The notes: generated from the sequence alone by a model not told the origin. A stretch of DNA of 64,000 bases from Gautieria morchelliformis (GCA_015179125.1 WHVA01000026.1:248001-312000); one strand, 5' to 3'; counted from the first letter of the stretch, positions 45,888 through 57,030 are shown. Made by a program: numbers and translations.

Positions 45888-48866
45888 ATGGCACCGCTGA
45901 AGCGCAAACGAACAACTGTTGCAGATAGAGAGCCTTCTTCGGAGGGTTCAGTATTCTCTGAGGTCCCAGTATCAGACGGCGAGGTGGACATCTCGTCTAC
46001 ACTTACGGCCAGGAAACGTCCCCATATGGAAGGAGACGACGGTGACGATGAGGATTTCATTCGCGAAACGATGGCTAGGCACAATGTGAAAAGTGGAACG
46101 GACATAATTAAAAAAACTAAGGGAAAAAACAAAATCACCAAGGGTGAAGTAGGAGGGGGAAGCTTTCAGAGCATGGGTGCGTCCCTTGCATCTTCACGAT
46201 GTATCAATTTTTTTCGATTCGGTTTTCCCTAGGTCTTCATCCGGCGCTGCTGAGATCGCTCACATTGCGTGGGTACCGTGTCCCAACGCCTATCCAACGC
46301 CTGACAATACCCAGCCTCCTCGCAACACCTCCTCGAGACGTCGTTGGGATGGCGCGTACTGGTTCTGGAAAGACACTTGCCTATATGATTCCTCTCATTC
46401 AGAGACTTGGAGGTCGACACGCTACCACCTTCGGGGCTCGAGCACTCATCATGCTCCCTGCCCGAGAACTCGCGCTACAGGTTCTCAAGGTAGGAAAGGA
46501 GCTAGCAAGAGGGTGGAATGGTGCCGGTGGTGAACATGCAGGGGATGCAGAAAGTTCGGAAGGACCTCCTGGGCAGAGTCTGCGCTGGGGCCTAGTTGTG
46601 GGCGGGGAGGGCATGGACGAGCAGTTTGAGATGATCACCTCCAACCCTGACGTGTAAGTGTTGCCCAACAACATCGCAACCGTCTCTTACACGGAAACAG
46701 TATTATTGCGACCCCTGGTCGCTTGTTACATCTTGCTGTCGAGATGAATCTGGACCTCCGCTCTATCCAATATGTAGTATTCGACGAGGCTGACCGCCTT
46801 TTCGAGATGGGTTTCGCCACAGCCTTGGACGAGATCCTCAGTCGTCTCCCTTTCACCCGCCAAACGCTGCTTTTCTCTGCCACCTTACCAAAGACCCTTG
46901 TAGAGTTTGCGAAGGCTGGGCTGCAGAACCCAAAGTTGGTACGCCTTGACGCGGAGAGCAAGATCAGCACTGATCTCAGGATGGCTTTCTTCTCGGTGAA
47001 GCAAGCCGAGAAAGATGCTTGCCTCCTCATGCTACTGCGGGACGTCATCGGTGTTCCACTCGGCCCAACAAGGGAAGTCGACGATGACAGCAAACACCGG
47101 AAGGGTAAGGCCAAAGCACCCATGGACGTCGCACCGCATCAGACGCTAGTCTTTGTGGCTACAAAACATCACGTAGAATACTTGACCAACCTCCTGACTA
47201 CAGCAGGCTATGCGGTTTCCCACATTTACGGCGCTCTCGACCAGGTTGCGCGCAGTATACAGATGGATCGATTCCGTCGTGGCCTTACGAGTGTCCTCGT
47301 TGTCACCGACGTCGCTGCACGAGGTATCGACATACCTGTCCTCGAAAATGTTGTCAATTACGATTTTCCGCAAGGCGCGAGAGTATTTGTTCATCGCGTG
47401 GGACGAACTGCCCGTGCTGGCCGCAAAGGCTGGGCTTGGACATTTGTAACGCACACTGAACTGCCTCATATGTTAGATCTGCAGTTATTCCTTGCCCGAC
47501 CCATGAGCACGCGCGCTGTTGGTGGGGAGGCAGCTTACACTGAGTCATTGGTCCTGGGACCTTTGACCGCGACATGGTAGACGAGGATTCAGAGTATGTG
47601 CGTACCTTGCACGAAGCAAACGCCGCATTGCCCGCATTGCGGGAAGTAATGAGAAAGGGCCAAGGCATGTATGAGCGAAGCCAGGGAAAGGCAAGTCAGG
47701 CGAGTTACAAGCGAGCAAAAGAGTTGATCAAGGGAGGAAAATGGATCCTGGATGACGGACAGGAAACTGGTGTACACCCCGTACTCCTTGCCAAACAGGG
47801 TGCCCCGAAAGTACAAGATGAAGCCCGTGGTGCACTTCTCCGAGTCGTCAACTCATTTCGGCCGACCGAAACAGTATTTGAAGTAGGTACTCGGGGCCAG
47901 AACGAGGCCGCCGCGTTGATGCAGAACCGGAGGAAAGCTCTTGGGAAGGCTGCTATTAGAGCACAGGTAGCATCGTCACCCAGTGTTGGAAAAGATGATG
48001 AACCACTTCCTGTCAATACTGGCATGGAGATGGCTGACGAAACAGATATAGAGGTGCGGCTCATCATACTAGTTGACTTTACAGAAGTATTCATGTCCAT
48101 ACACAGGCTGTCTTTGAGACATTTCGTAAAAAATCTCGCACAGACTTTAAAGACTCAGAATTTTATATGTCGCACCACCAGAAGGATGCAATGACCGAGA
48201 AAGGGTACGCACCCATTTCTTTTTTGTGCCGTCATAGCACTGAGCGGCACCAGATACTCTTTGAGAGATGGGGCCTCATTTGCTGAGCAGGCAAATAGAG
48301 CCACCTTTGATCTAACAACCGACGAAGGCGTTGCGAGCCGACAACGACGAACTTCACAATTGACATGGGACAAGAAAAAGAAGAAATTCATCAAGGGTGA
48401 CGGTGTGGGTGCTGACAATGTGAAACTTGTCCGCACAGAGAGTGGCACTCGCCTTCCAGCCACGTATAGAAGTGGACGATTCGACGAATGGAAAGCTAAT
48501 AACCGCTCAAGTTTGCCTAGAGTAGGTGAGGCAGAACCAGATGGGGCCTCGAGTAAGCGCGTCTTCGGCAGTGGAGGGAGAAAGTTCAGGCACACGAAGG
48601 TAACAGAGGCGAAAGCCATAGACAAGTTCCATATTGGCTTCGAGCGTAAGGGACGACAGAAAGCAAAGGACGGAGAATCCGACCCGTCTAGCCGCACGGA
48701 TGGCAAGGGTGGCAGAGAAAAACGGCCTGGACGCTACGGCTCGAAGCCTATTCGACAGGTTAAAAGTGAATTGAAGTCGGCGGAGCAAATTAGGAGGGCA
48801 AGGGGAGTGCTTGCTAAAAAGAAGGCCAAGAACGCAAGACCAAGCCGCAAAAAGGGGAAGCGATGA
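45888..48866 (+). CDS. DBP10: DEAD-box RNA helicase Dbp10 (DDX54 type)
   Basis: Five exons are read: 45888-46176, 46233-46653, 46701-48053, 48107-48204 and 48254-48866, with GT-AG introns. The helicase core shows the Q motif (TPIQRLTIP), [30 protein letters not shown] and [10 protein letters not shown], in order. The C-terminal third has the Dbp10-specific region ([17 protein letters not shown]) and ends in Lys-rich sequence ([15 protein letters not shown]). In yeast Dbp10 works in the nucleolus on 60S subunit assembly. Expected length is about 924 residues, close to the family. The third exon is one base short: the frame shifts between about 47555 and 47575, after SLVLG and before [12 protein letters not shown], both of which are family-like. 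A missing base in the assembly is more likely than a broken essential gene. Confidence 0.9.
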
Positions 48867-50128
48867 TATAACTATCGATCCATGCATAACTAATACGTAT
48901 ATATTATTATCGACCAGGAATGAGCTCCCGAGAGTCTGCGAATCCAGCGTGTTGTACTTGAGAAGACAGAACACTGCATCATATGGTTGCACTCAAATTA
49001 ATCTCTGCCCCTAAAAAGAATCTGCATCAGATCGAGACACAACATACACCATTCAATACCGCTTAGAATTTCGTGACGTTGAACTGTCTGCTAGCTTAGG
49101 CCAAGAAACTTTGGACAGGGCTACTTTTGATATCATGCATCATTGATTCATAACTTCACCGCGAAAGGACCCCGTCGAAGAGAAGTTTGCTTACATCAAA
49201 TATCATAGTCAAATATCAGTCTCATTGACTGCCTGATTCCTAAACACCTATTCCTCGAAATGATACATATCTAGTCAAGCCTATGTATAGTGCACTAACT
49301 CTCGGATCCGGGCTGTGGTAAACTGATGCTTCTTGATACTATGTGAACTGGGGACAGGGGTGCCTGAGCGAAAGGTCGGCAATACTGTTGCGAGCGTCGA
49401 CAGCGCTATCGCGCACGCTGAATAAGGCTGACACCAGCTGTGGCAGTCCTCATGATATCTCTCCTTCTCCTTTATCATCAATTACAGGGACGCCACAGGA
49501 CTCTGCCAGAACGCGCTAAGAATTCGTGAGGCGAACTCCTGAATTTGATGGGGGAGGGAGCTTTGCGACTCATGTGGCACATACGGCGGTGTGACGGTGT
49601 ATCATGTTGGCAGGCATCTTGGGTGAGCCGGAAGGGCGTTCGGAGCAGTCAGCAGCAGCAGCTTGGGGAGGAGGGAGGGGGAGGGGACGGGAGGCATGTG
49701 CGGGATTTCTGCATGTCCCACAAGGTTGTAAAACTTACAGACTTACGGGACGTGAGCCGACTCACACCCTACTAATAGAACCATCTGTCCTGCAGTTCTC
49801 TAAACCACGAGAGTTTCTGCAGGACAAGCGGCTTGATTGCTTGGGGCATGGTGGGCAGTAAATGTTTGGAGGCGGAGGTCAACAGTTTTGTAATAGTATT
49901 CGTCGGGGAAATGTATAGAAGAAAGACAGTCGGTGGGGGATCATTATGTGCGAATAATATTCTGAGAATGAGTCTGGCGAGCACGACCTGCTTTGGTACC
50001 AACGCACAGCCATGTTAAATAATTAACATATTGGTAGGCCCAGCTTCACTGCATATTCTGTGTTCATAACCTGTGGCTGGTTGTTTAATGACACAGGCAA
50101 CATATATGGAGGTGGAATTATGCACACG
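48867..50128. other. Intergenic, no gene seen
   Basis: This lies between the helicase stop and the end of the His-rich gene. Short frames near 49281-49481 and 49545-49861 have no motif, and nothing else is recognisable. Confidence 0.4.
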
Positions 50129-50455
50129 TCAGGCAATTATGCAGCAGCCTCCCTCATAGTACTGGGGGGAATAAATGCGACGACGCTGGACATGCCCATA
50201 ATGGTGTTGGGCAGCATGACCGTGATGGTGCTGGCCAGCATAGGCGTGATGGTGCTGAGCAGCATGACCGTGGCCGTGATAGTGCTGAGCAGCATGACCA
50301 TGGCCGTGATGGTGCTGAGCAGCATGACCATGGCCATGATGATGGTGGGCAGGATGACCGCGATGATGGTGGGCTAGATGGCCCCGGTGATGGTGGGCAT
50401 GATGGCCACCATGACTGGTAGCTGAGTAATCTCTGTGAAGTGGTCGTTGAGGCAT
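50129..50455 (-). CDS. Small His/Gly/Ala-rich protein with C-terminal CaaX box
   Basis: A single exon of 108 residues starts MPQRPLHRDYSATSHGGHHA. It continues as tandem HHHGH / GHGHAAQHH repeats and ends RRRIYSPQYYEGGCCIIA. The last four residues, CIIA, fit a CaaX box; with Ala as X, farnesylation is the usual prediction. Poly-His stretches suggest binding of metal ions such as Ni, Zn or Cu. A prenylated metal-binding peptide at a membrane would be the simplest picture, but this is inference. Fungal lipopeptide pheromone precursors also end in C-aliphatic-aliphatic-A, yet they are usually shorter and not His-rich. The start at 50455 is chosen because the next upstream ATG lies in the TATA-like block shared with WW-A and WW-B. 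No WW domain is present. Confidence 0.6.
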   Translation of the reverse strand: MPQRPLHRDYSATSHGGHHAHHHRGHLAHHHRGHPAHHHHGHGHAAQHHHGHGHAAQHYHGHGHAAQHHHAYAGQHHHGHAAQHHYGHVQRRRIYSPQYYEGGCCIIA

Positions 50456-50495
50456 GAGTGTAGAATCCAAGCAAACAACCCAGAAAGAGCATGTA

Positions 50496-50527
50496 CGAGT
50501 TATATACACATCAGCAGGGTTAGCGCC
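50496..50527 (-). promoter_or_regulatory. Shared promoter block of the His-rich gene
   Basis: On the minus strand this reads GGCGCTAACCC, then GTATATAACTCG about 42 nt before the ATG. A TTCTGGGTTG block follows. It matches the blocks of WW-A and WW-B in order and spacing. Confidence 0.65.
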
Positions 50528-51587
50528 AGTTCTTGCCGAAGCCCCTAACTGTTAATTTAGCTATGCACCTTATTTCAAATACATACTGTGGATAGTGATT
50601 TTTATATGTGCAGCGACATAGATTACTCGTGTTGATCATTCGCAAGAACGTTTGGCATCCATATCGTATAAGTTATAACACTGACGAGTCGATTCAAGTT
50701 GAATATCTTAACTGGATCAGCTCTTCCTCAGGGTAAACGAAATGACTCGGACCAGCCTAGGCAGATAGAACGATGCTGGCACTGATAGAAAGATGGGAGA
50801 TGGCGCGCGCCAATAGATGGCAAATGCGGCACTACTCAGAGAATCTTATCAGCAACGGAAACTGCGCGTCCGCCAAGTCCGCAGAAAGTTTCCTAAACCC
50901 CTCGGGATAGGCCTTGGAGTATGTGTTATGAGGAGTGAGTATGCGGTAGCAGAGAGATTTAGGGTTAGGGTTAGTGGTGCAGGACCTGCCGAAGACAGAT
51001 TATAACACGTCGCTGCGGCGTGAGTGACCGCCCTTTCTTGCTGCAATTTGGCGAGCTCCGTCGAGCTCCGACTGAAGCACCTCGACCTCGCCGTAATTTT
51101 CATCAGGTTGGTATCAATGAACTGTCCATATGTTTACATGTATATATTTACATGTTTATCCATCTAAGTACCTGCCCTGTCCACATAGAGCAAATAGATC
51201 CCCCTAATGCATCTCTGAAGAGATACATCCAGGTCTGGCAAAGCATCTTTCCAGATGTGCATGTATACCAAATCATCTCACCCACTGTTTAGGCTCGAGT
51301 GATTCACATCTGAACCGATCCACATCCTGTTTGGTGATAGTATGGCATTGGTCAGGGGATGTGTCAGGGGAACACCAATCACACACTGCGCATTATCGCA
51401 GCGTGTTGTTGGTGGCCCCTGAGCTTCTCCTAGCCTTTAGCATCCTTCTGTCTTGTGTTCCGTTTATTTCCCTTCCTGTTCCGGCCCCTTCCGACATCAT
51501 TCCTTCCTTATCTGTCCAGCCCTGTTATCGCTGGCGTGATTGCTTATGTAACTCGGGCATTCGGTGATCGGGCTAGCATGCCCGAGT
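50528..51587. other. Intergenic with short telomere-like run and an inverted repeat
   Basis: No gene is seen. TTTAGGGTTAGGGTTAG lies at 50958-50974. ACTCGGGCAT (51551-51560) and ATGCCCGAGT (51578-51587) form a perfect 10-bp inverted repeat ending exactly at the Copia insertion point. Confidence 0.5.
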
Positions 51588-51892
51588 TGTGGAGGTTATG
51601 CGCAGTAGTCTAGATATAGAAGCTCAGTGAACGAGGTAGTTCACTGAGTATGTATTAGTACTCTACCTAGATATAGAAGCTATCAACAGAGTGAGTGGCT
51701 TTATATCTAGACGTCGATAGAAAAGGATACACACCTCAGTGAACGAGGTAGTTCACTGAGGTGCCGCTAACTATGGTTCTGCACTATATATGGCCTCGGG
51801 CATATGCCTGAGGCTACTGACATGAGACAACACCCTGACCGATCTCCCCTCCACCCTGACTGCGTTCTAGCTTATCCCCGATAACCCCAACA
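51588..51892 (-). repeat. Copia 3' LTR
   Basis: This 305-bp LTR holds two copies of the palindrome CTCAGTGAAC-GAGGTA-GTTCACTGAG. In one of them the arms extend to 13 bp (from CACC to GGTG). Confidence 0.9.
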
Positions 51893-51899
51893 CTCCCCC

Positions 51900-54800
51900 T
51901 TAAGCGGGACGCATCCCTACCAGCGAGTTCAGGTACTCCACCTTGTGCCGGGTTTGGGGTTTGGTGAACATGTCCGCCGCCATGTCAGCGGTAGGGACGT
52001 AGTCGACCTGTATGAGCTTCCTGCGAACGGCGTCCCATATGAAGTGGTAGCGAATATTGATATGTTTGGTATGAGGGTGGTAGGCGTCATTCTTCGTGAT
52101 AGAAATAGCAGAGATATTGTCTAAGTGAATGGTGACCGGCTCCTTGAGTGGTCGTGCGATTTCCGCGATAAAGGTCCTAATCCAGAGAGCCTCCTTCGCA
52201 GCGTGCGTCGCCGCGATGTACTCAGCCTCCGTCGTCGAAAGTGCGACGATAGGCTGCTTCTTCGAGCTCCAGGAGACCGCTCCTCCGTCGATCGTGAATA
52301 CGTAACCAGAAATAGAGTGTCTGTGTTCCTGTGAGGCCCAATCTGTGTCTGAAAACGCCTCTAGGCCCTGTCCCGTCCCTCCAATGATGAGGCACGTGTC
52401 TTTCGTTCCCTTCAGGTAACGAAAGACCCTTTTTACCGCCTCCCAATGTGCCCTCCCCGGATTCTGCATGAACTGCGCGAGGAAGGAGACAGTAAAGGAT
52501 ATGTCGGGGCGCGTGCCCAGCGCCGCGTACATTACGGAACCGATGGCCTCCCTGTAGGGGACGTTGCGCATATCGTCGTGTTGCCGGGGTGTGGACGGGG
52601 ATTGCGATAGGGACAGCTTATGATGGGGGTCGAGTGGCGTGGTCAAGGGGTTGGCATCCTGTAGGCTGAATCACTCGAGAATCCTCTCGATGTAAGCGCA
52701 CTGTGAGAGGGAGAGAGTCCGCAGCTCACGGTCCCGTTTGACTTCAATCCCCAATAACCAATGTAGATCCCCCATGTCCTTAATCTTGAGGACGGTGCGC
52801 AGCTCGTCCTTGAATCTGTGGATCGCGGCCCTTGAATTGCCTGCCATGGTGAGGTCGTTGACATCAACGGCGACAATGAGCGCATCCTGGTCAGCGTATC
52901 GGTGGAACACAGCGTGTTCCGCCTCGCATCGCGTGAAACCGAACCTGTACATAATTCCACACAACATGTCGTACCATTCCCTCCCCGACTGCTTTAATCC
53001 GTAGATCGCGCGGTTAAGATGGCAGACATGGTTTTCCCTGCCAGTGACCTCATAGCCCTTGGGCTGATGCATGTAAACCGTTTCTGTGATCGGCGCGTTG
53101 AGGTACGCGCCATCGATATCGGTTTGCTCCAGCTCCCAGTCGTTCCTGACTGCTATGGCGGCTATAATACGGATGGCGGAGAGTTTGGCGGTGGGGGAAA
53201 ATGTCTCGTTGTAGTCAATCCCTTCGGTCTGTGAGAACCCTTGCGCGATGAGTCTGGTCTTGTGTGCTACGACCTGACCGCTCGCGTCGCGCTTGTAGTG
53301 GAAGACAAGCTTGCTCCCCACGATGCTCGCACCATCCGGTGGTTCCACCAGGTCCCAAGTACCTAGATCCATGTGCTGGCGCAGCTCGCGCTTGATCGAG
53401 GCATCCCATAGCAGCCAGTCGTCGCGGGAATGTGCGTCAGTCACGCTGACCGGGTCATCCCCTGCGCCACGTGCCGCTGCTGCCATCGTGTACTCGAAGG
53501 GGCGGCACGTCTCCCCCTCGGGCTCGGCGGCGATGCCACTGTCCAGCTCTGCCAGAGCAGCCAAGGCCGTGCCGTCTGTGGGTAAGGGCAATCCATGCGG
53601 GTAGGCGGGCGCATTTGCGCGGCCCGTACTGCTGCCTGCGCCGTCCGCGATCCCTCGCACGTACGCCGATGGCTTTCGCGTGCGCTGGCCCCTGCCCTGC
53701 GGCGGGTCTGGCTGTGCGTCCGTCCTCTCGAACCCTTCGAGCAGGTCGATCCGCGCGGTCTGTTCTGGGAGTGCTGGCGGTAGCGGCGGTGGTCTTTGGG
53801 CCTGATGGATGCTGCTGCTGGCGCCCTGGCTGCCCTGAGGGTCAGACTCCCCCTCAGCCAGTGCGTCAGCAGGAGTCACAAGGATAGGGGCGTCGAACGT
53901 GACATTACGTTCGACCATGACACGGCGTTTTCCGGGCCAGTAAACCCTGTGCCCTTTACTCTCGTCGCTGTACCCCATCCACCTGCCCTCGTCCGACTTT
54001 GCATCCAGCTTGCTGGAATGTTCCTTCAGCACAAATACTGTTGTGCCCCACTCAGGTAGGTCCGTGAGGTCGGGTTTTGTGCCATGTACCAGCTCGTACG
54101 GTGTTTTGCCGTCGAGCGCGCGCGTCGAGGTACGATTTTTTAACCAGACCGCGTGCTGCACTGACTCGGTCCACAGGAACTTGGGTAAGTCCACTGTCAG
54201 GATCATAGCTCGCGCGTGCTCTAACAGCGTTCTATTCAGGCGCTCCAACACCCCGTTCTCCTCTGGCGTATCATGTACGGTGAGACTCCGTACCGTTCCC
54301 TTCGACTTAAGGTGCATAGTGAATTCCTGCGAAAGATATTCACCGCCGCGATCTGTTTGCAGGTGTTTTACCTTCGCGCCGTGCTGGGTCTCGACCCACG
54401 CCTCGTATTGTTTGTAGCAGCCGAACGCCTTGGCTTTCCGTGCCATGGGGACGAGGTAGGTCCATCTATTGTGGTCATCAGTGAAACTGACAAAATATTC
54501 CTTGCCATCGTAGCTCTGGGGGTTCGCCGGTCCCCAGACGTCCGAGTGGACTTTTTCACCGAATGTGGAGGCTCGCGGTCCATCCCACGCCTGTGGGACC
54601 GGCTTGCGCGTAGGCTTAGCTTGCGCGCATGCCTTACAAAAACTCGGCTGACTTGACGCATCCAAGTCTAGCCCTGTTATGGTACCATCCCGGACGAGTT
54701 TCCGGGCGATCAGCGGGGATATATGGCCCATGCGCCGGTGCAGCTCGTCGATGGTGAGCGTTTTCCTTATTGTATTTGCCGGCGCAGCCACTGACTTATG

Positions 54801-55937
54801 CTCTACCTTGTGGAGTCCGTTCGAGAGTGGGATCTGCCCCATCAGCGCCCCTCTCGAGTCTCGGATCAGGCACTGTCGGTCCTTCAGGAGGACTGAGTAA
54901 CCGGCAGTGTCGCAGCGCGTGAGGGATATCAACGTGAATGCCAGATCTGGGCAATACAACACGTCCCGCAAGGTAACGTGCGTCGTTGTCTTCCCGTTGG
55001 GGATGCCTATCCTCATGTTCCCTATCCCGATAGCCTGGAATATCGTCTTGTCCGCGGCGTTGATCGCGCGTGGCGCGATCTCTTTGAAGGTAACGAACCG
55101 GTGCCGGTCTAGTGACATGTGCCCTGACGCTCCTGAGTCGTAGACATCGACCTCGCGGCCCGTTATCGGACTCATTCCTAGTGCGAGTGCGGTCCCAGCG
55201 AACGTCGTCGTGAAGGCGAATTCCTCGCCTCCCGTCGCTGTGTTCGCCAAGTCGGTGCCTTTCTTGTCGGTGTCACCCTCTTTTTTATCCTTCTTCTTGG
55301 CCTTAGAACGGCAATCTGCCTTCTTATGCCCCTTTTTACCGCAGTTCCAACATTCTAAGTCAGTCCTAGCGCTGCTGGAGGTTCCGCTGCGTGGCTGTGG
55401 TTTTCCGCGGACCTTCACTGCTACCAGTGCGTTCTCGCTGGCCTTGAGCTGACGTTCTTCGATGGTAAGTCGTTCAAACTCGTCAATCAGCGTTTCCACC
55501 ACCTGATCGGGTTCCAATTTTGCCTTCGCGTGCGTTGCAGACATCATGATGGCGTTTATCAGTGGGCGATAGGACTTCGGGAGCGAACCGAGGATGATGG
55601 TCACTAGATCGTCGTCGGTGAGTGCCGCGTTCATGCTCGCCAGTTGTTCATGCATTTTCATGAGCGACTCTAGGTGAGTGCGGACATTTGAGTCGTCCTC
55701 ACATTTCATTTCGTACATGCGTCGGCGCATGTCGACCTTGACAGTGAGGGCCTTCGCCTCGTGCTTCGCGCACACGGTGTCCCAGACCTCCTTCGCGGTG
55801 TCCAGGCTCCGTACCTCTATGAGGACGCTATCGGGCACCGTGGTGAAGATCTGCACCTTGATAGTCGCCTCGCGCTGGTGATAGTCATCCCAGCGTTTTT
55901 CCAGCTCTTCTAATTCCTCCTCCTCCTTCTCCGTCAA
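51900..55937 (-). pseudogene. Copia gag-pol region
   Basis: The reading on the minus strand runs gag (UBN2-like, KVWDTVCAKHEAK-type region), a CCHC knuckle (CWNCGKKGHKKADC), and a protease with DSGASGHM. The integrase zinc-binding and core regions follow (HRRMGHIS, DRGGEY), then the Copia reverse transcriptase (TDIDGAYLNAPI, YGLKQSGREW) and RNase H (ALSTTEAEYIAA, near 52230). The order protease-integrase-reverse transcriptase-RNase H is diagnostic of Ty1/Copia. About one break is present, so it is not counted as a working copy. Confidence 0.85.
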
Positions 55938-56143
55938 GGTGTGGCCAGTTGGGTACGTGGGGAGCGTCGGGGGGGTCCTAGCGGTCCCCCTCTAGGTGCC
56001 ATCTGGCACCTCGAGTCGTCGCTAGCGTAGCTAGCGTCTGACTTTTCCACGTTACCCAATTCGTGCCATCCCGAGCCAGCTTTGGGATGGCGAACGACTT
56101 CGAGGTGGAGGATGGCATGGTGGGCTCTGCGGGGCCCATAACC

Positions 56144-56560
56144 TGTGGAGGTTATGCACAGTAGTCTAGATATAGAAGCTCAGTGAACGAGGTAGTTCAC
56201 TGAGTATGTATTAGTACTCTACCTAGATATAGAAGCTATCAACAGAGTGAGTGGCTTTATATCTAGACATCGATAGAAAAGGATACGCACCTCAGTGAAC
56301 GAGGTAGTTCACTGAGTATGTATTAGTACTCTACCTAGATATAGAAGCTATCAACAGAGTGAGTGGCTTTATATCTAGACATCGATAGAAAAGGATACGC
56401 ACCTCAGTGAACGAGGTAGTTCACTGAGGTGCCGCTAACTATGGTTCTGCACTATATACGGCCTCGGGCATATGCCCGAGGCTACTGACATGAGACAACA
56501 CCCTGACCGATCTCCCCTCCACCCTGGCTGCGTTCTAGCTTATCCCTGATAACCCCAACA
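56144..56560 (-). repeat. Copia 5' LTR with internal duplication
   Basis: This LTR is 417 bp, 112 bp longer than its partner, because a segment containing one copy of the CTCAGTGAAC palindrome is repeated in tandem. It therefore holds three palindromes. Confidence 0.9.
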
Positions 56561-56572
56561 CGAGTTTGCTTA

Positions 56573-57030
56573 TAGTCGTAGTTAGGTGGCGAAGGGGTTC
56601 CTTAGAGTTTTCTCTTTGGATCCCCCTTCGCCAGGTATGTCTATGTCCTGTATATAGTTCTCTATCTTACTTTGGATCCCCCTTCGCCAGTTCACTGCTT
56701 GAGTGTAGAGTGTCTGCCTAGGTTGCCCTTATAGGATGTTAGTCATCACTGATGGTGGGAGTGGTGGTGAATGATGTGAATGGTGAATGCGCTCAGTGAA
56801 CTGCTTGTGCAGTGAACAAAGTGAATGGATATGTTGGAGGGTGTTGGGTTCAATGAATGGGGATGGATTATGCCAAAATAAATGAGTCATGACAGGATCA
56901 TTAGACTTTTCTCTTTGGTTTTCTCCTTTGTCAGGTCAGATTCCCTCTTATTGTATATTTCCTTGTTTGTGTGTGTGCTTTGGGTTTCCCCTCTGTGGGC
57001 TCGTGTGACCATGTGATCTCCACGATGCAC
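56573..57030 (+). repeat. Two LTR end fragments related to family B
   Basis: The fragment 56595-56735 and the fragment 56897-57025 both carry the TTAGA(C/G)TTTTCTCTTTGG block and the donor/acceptor-like direct repeats seen in family B. The first differs from family B consistently (CCCCCTTCGCCAG in place of TTCCCCTTGTCAG), so it belongs to a sister family. Neither is complete. Confidence 0.55.

Larger units (their letters stand above)
51588..56560 (-). mobile_element. Ty1/Copia retrotransposon, nearly whole
   Basis: This element is on the minus strand, bounded by LTRs 51588-51892 (305 bp) and 56144-56560 (417 bp) and a perfect CGAGT duplication (51583-51587 and 56561-56565). The LTRs read TGTTGGGG...CCTCCACA on the minus strand. 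A purine tract (cttaagggggag) adjoins the 3' LTR. The bases after the 5' LTR (GGTTATGGGCCC) resemble the primer site that many Copia elements match to an internal part of initiator tRNA-Met. The coding part shows about one break. The LTRs differ at about 7 of 305 shared positions, all transitions, so this is the youngest element in the window. Confidence 0.92.

Noticed and set aside
50129-50455. The His-rich gene as a mating pheromone precursor
   Set aside because: The C-terminal CIIA fits, but the length, the His repeats and the lack of a clear upstream processing site argue against it. Kept as a prenylated peptide of unknown role.
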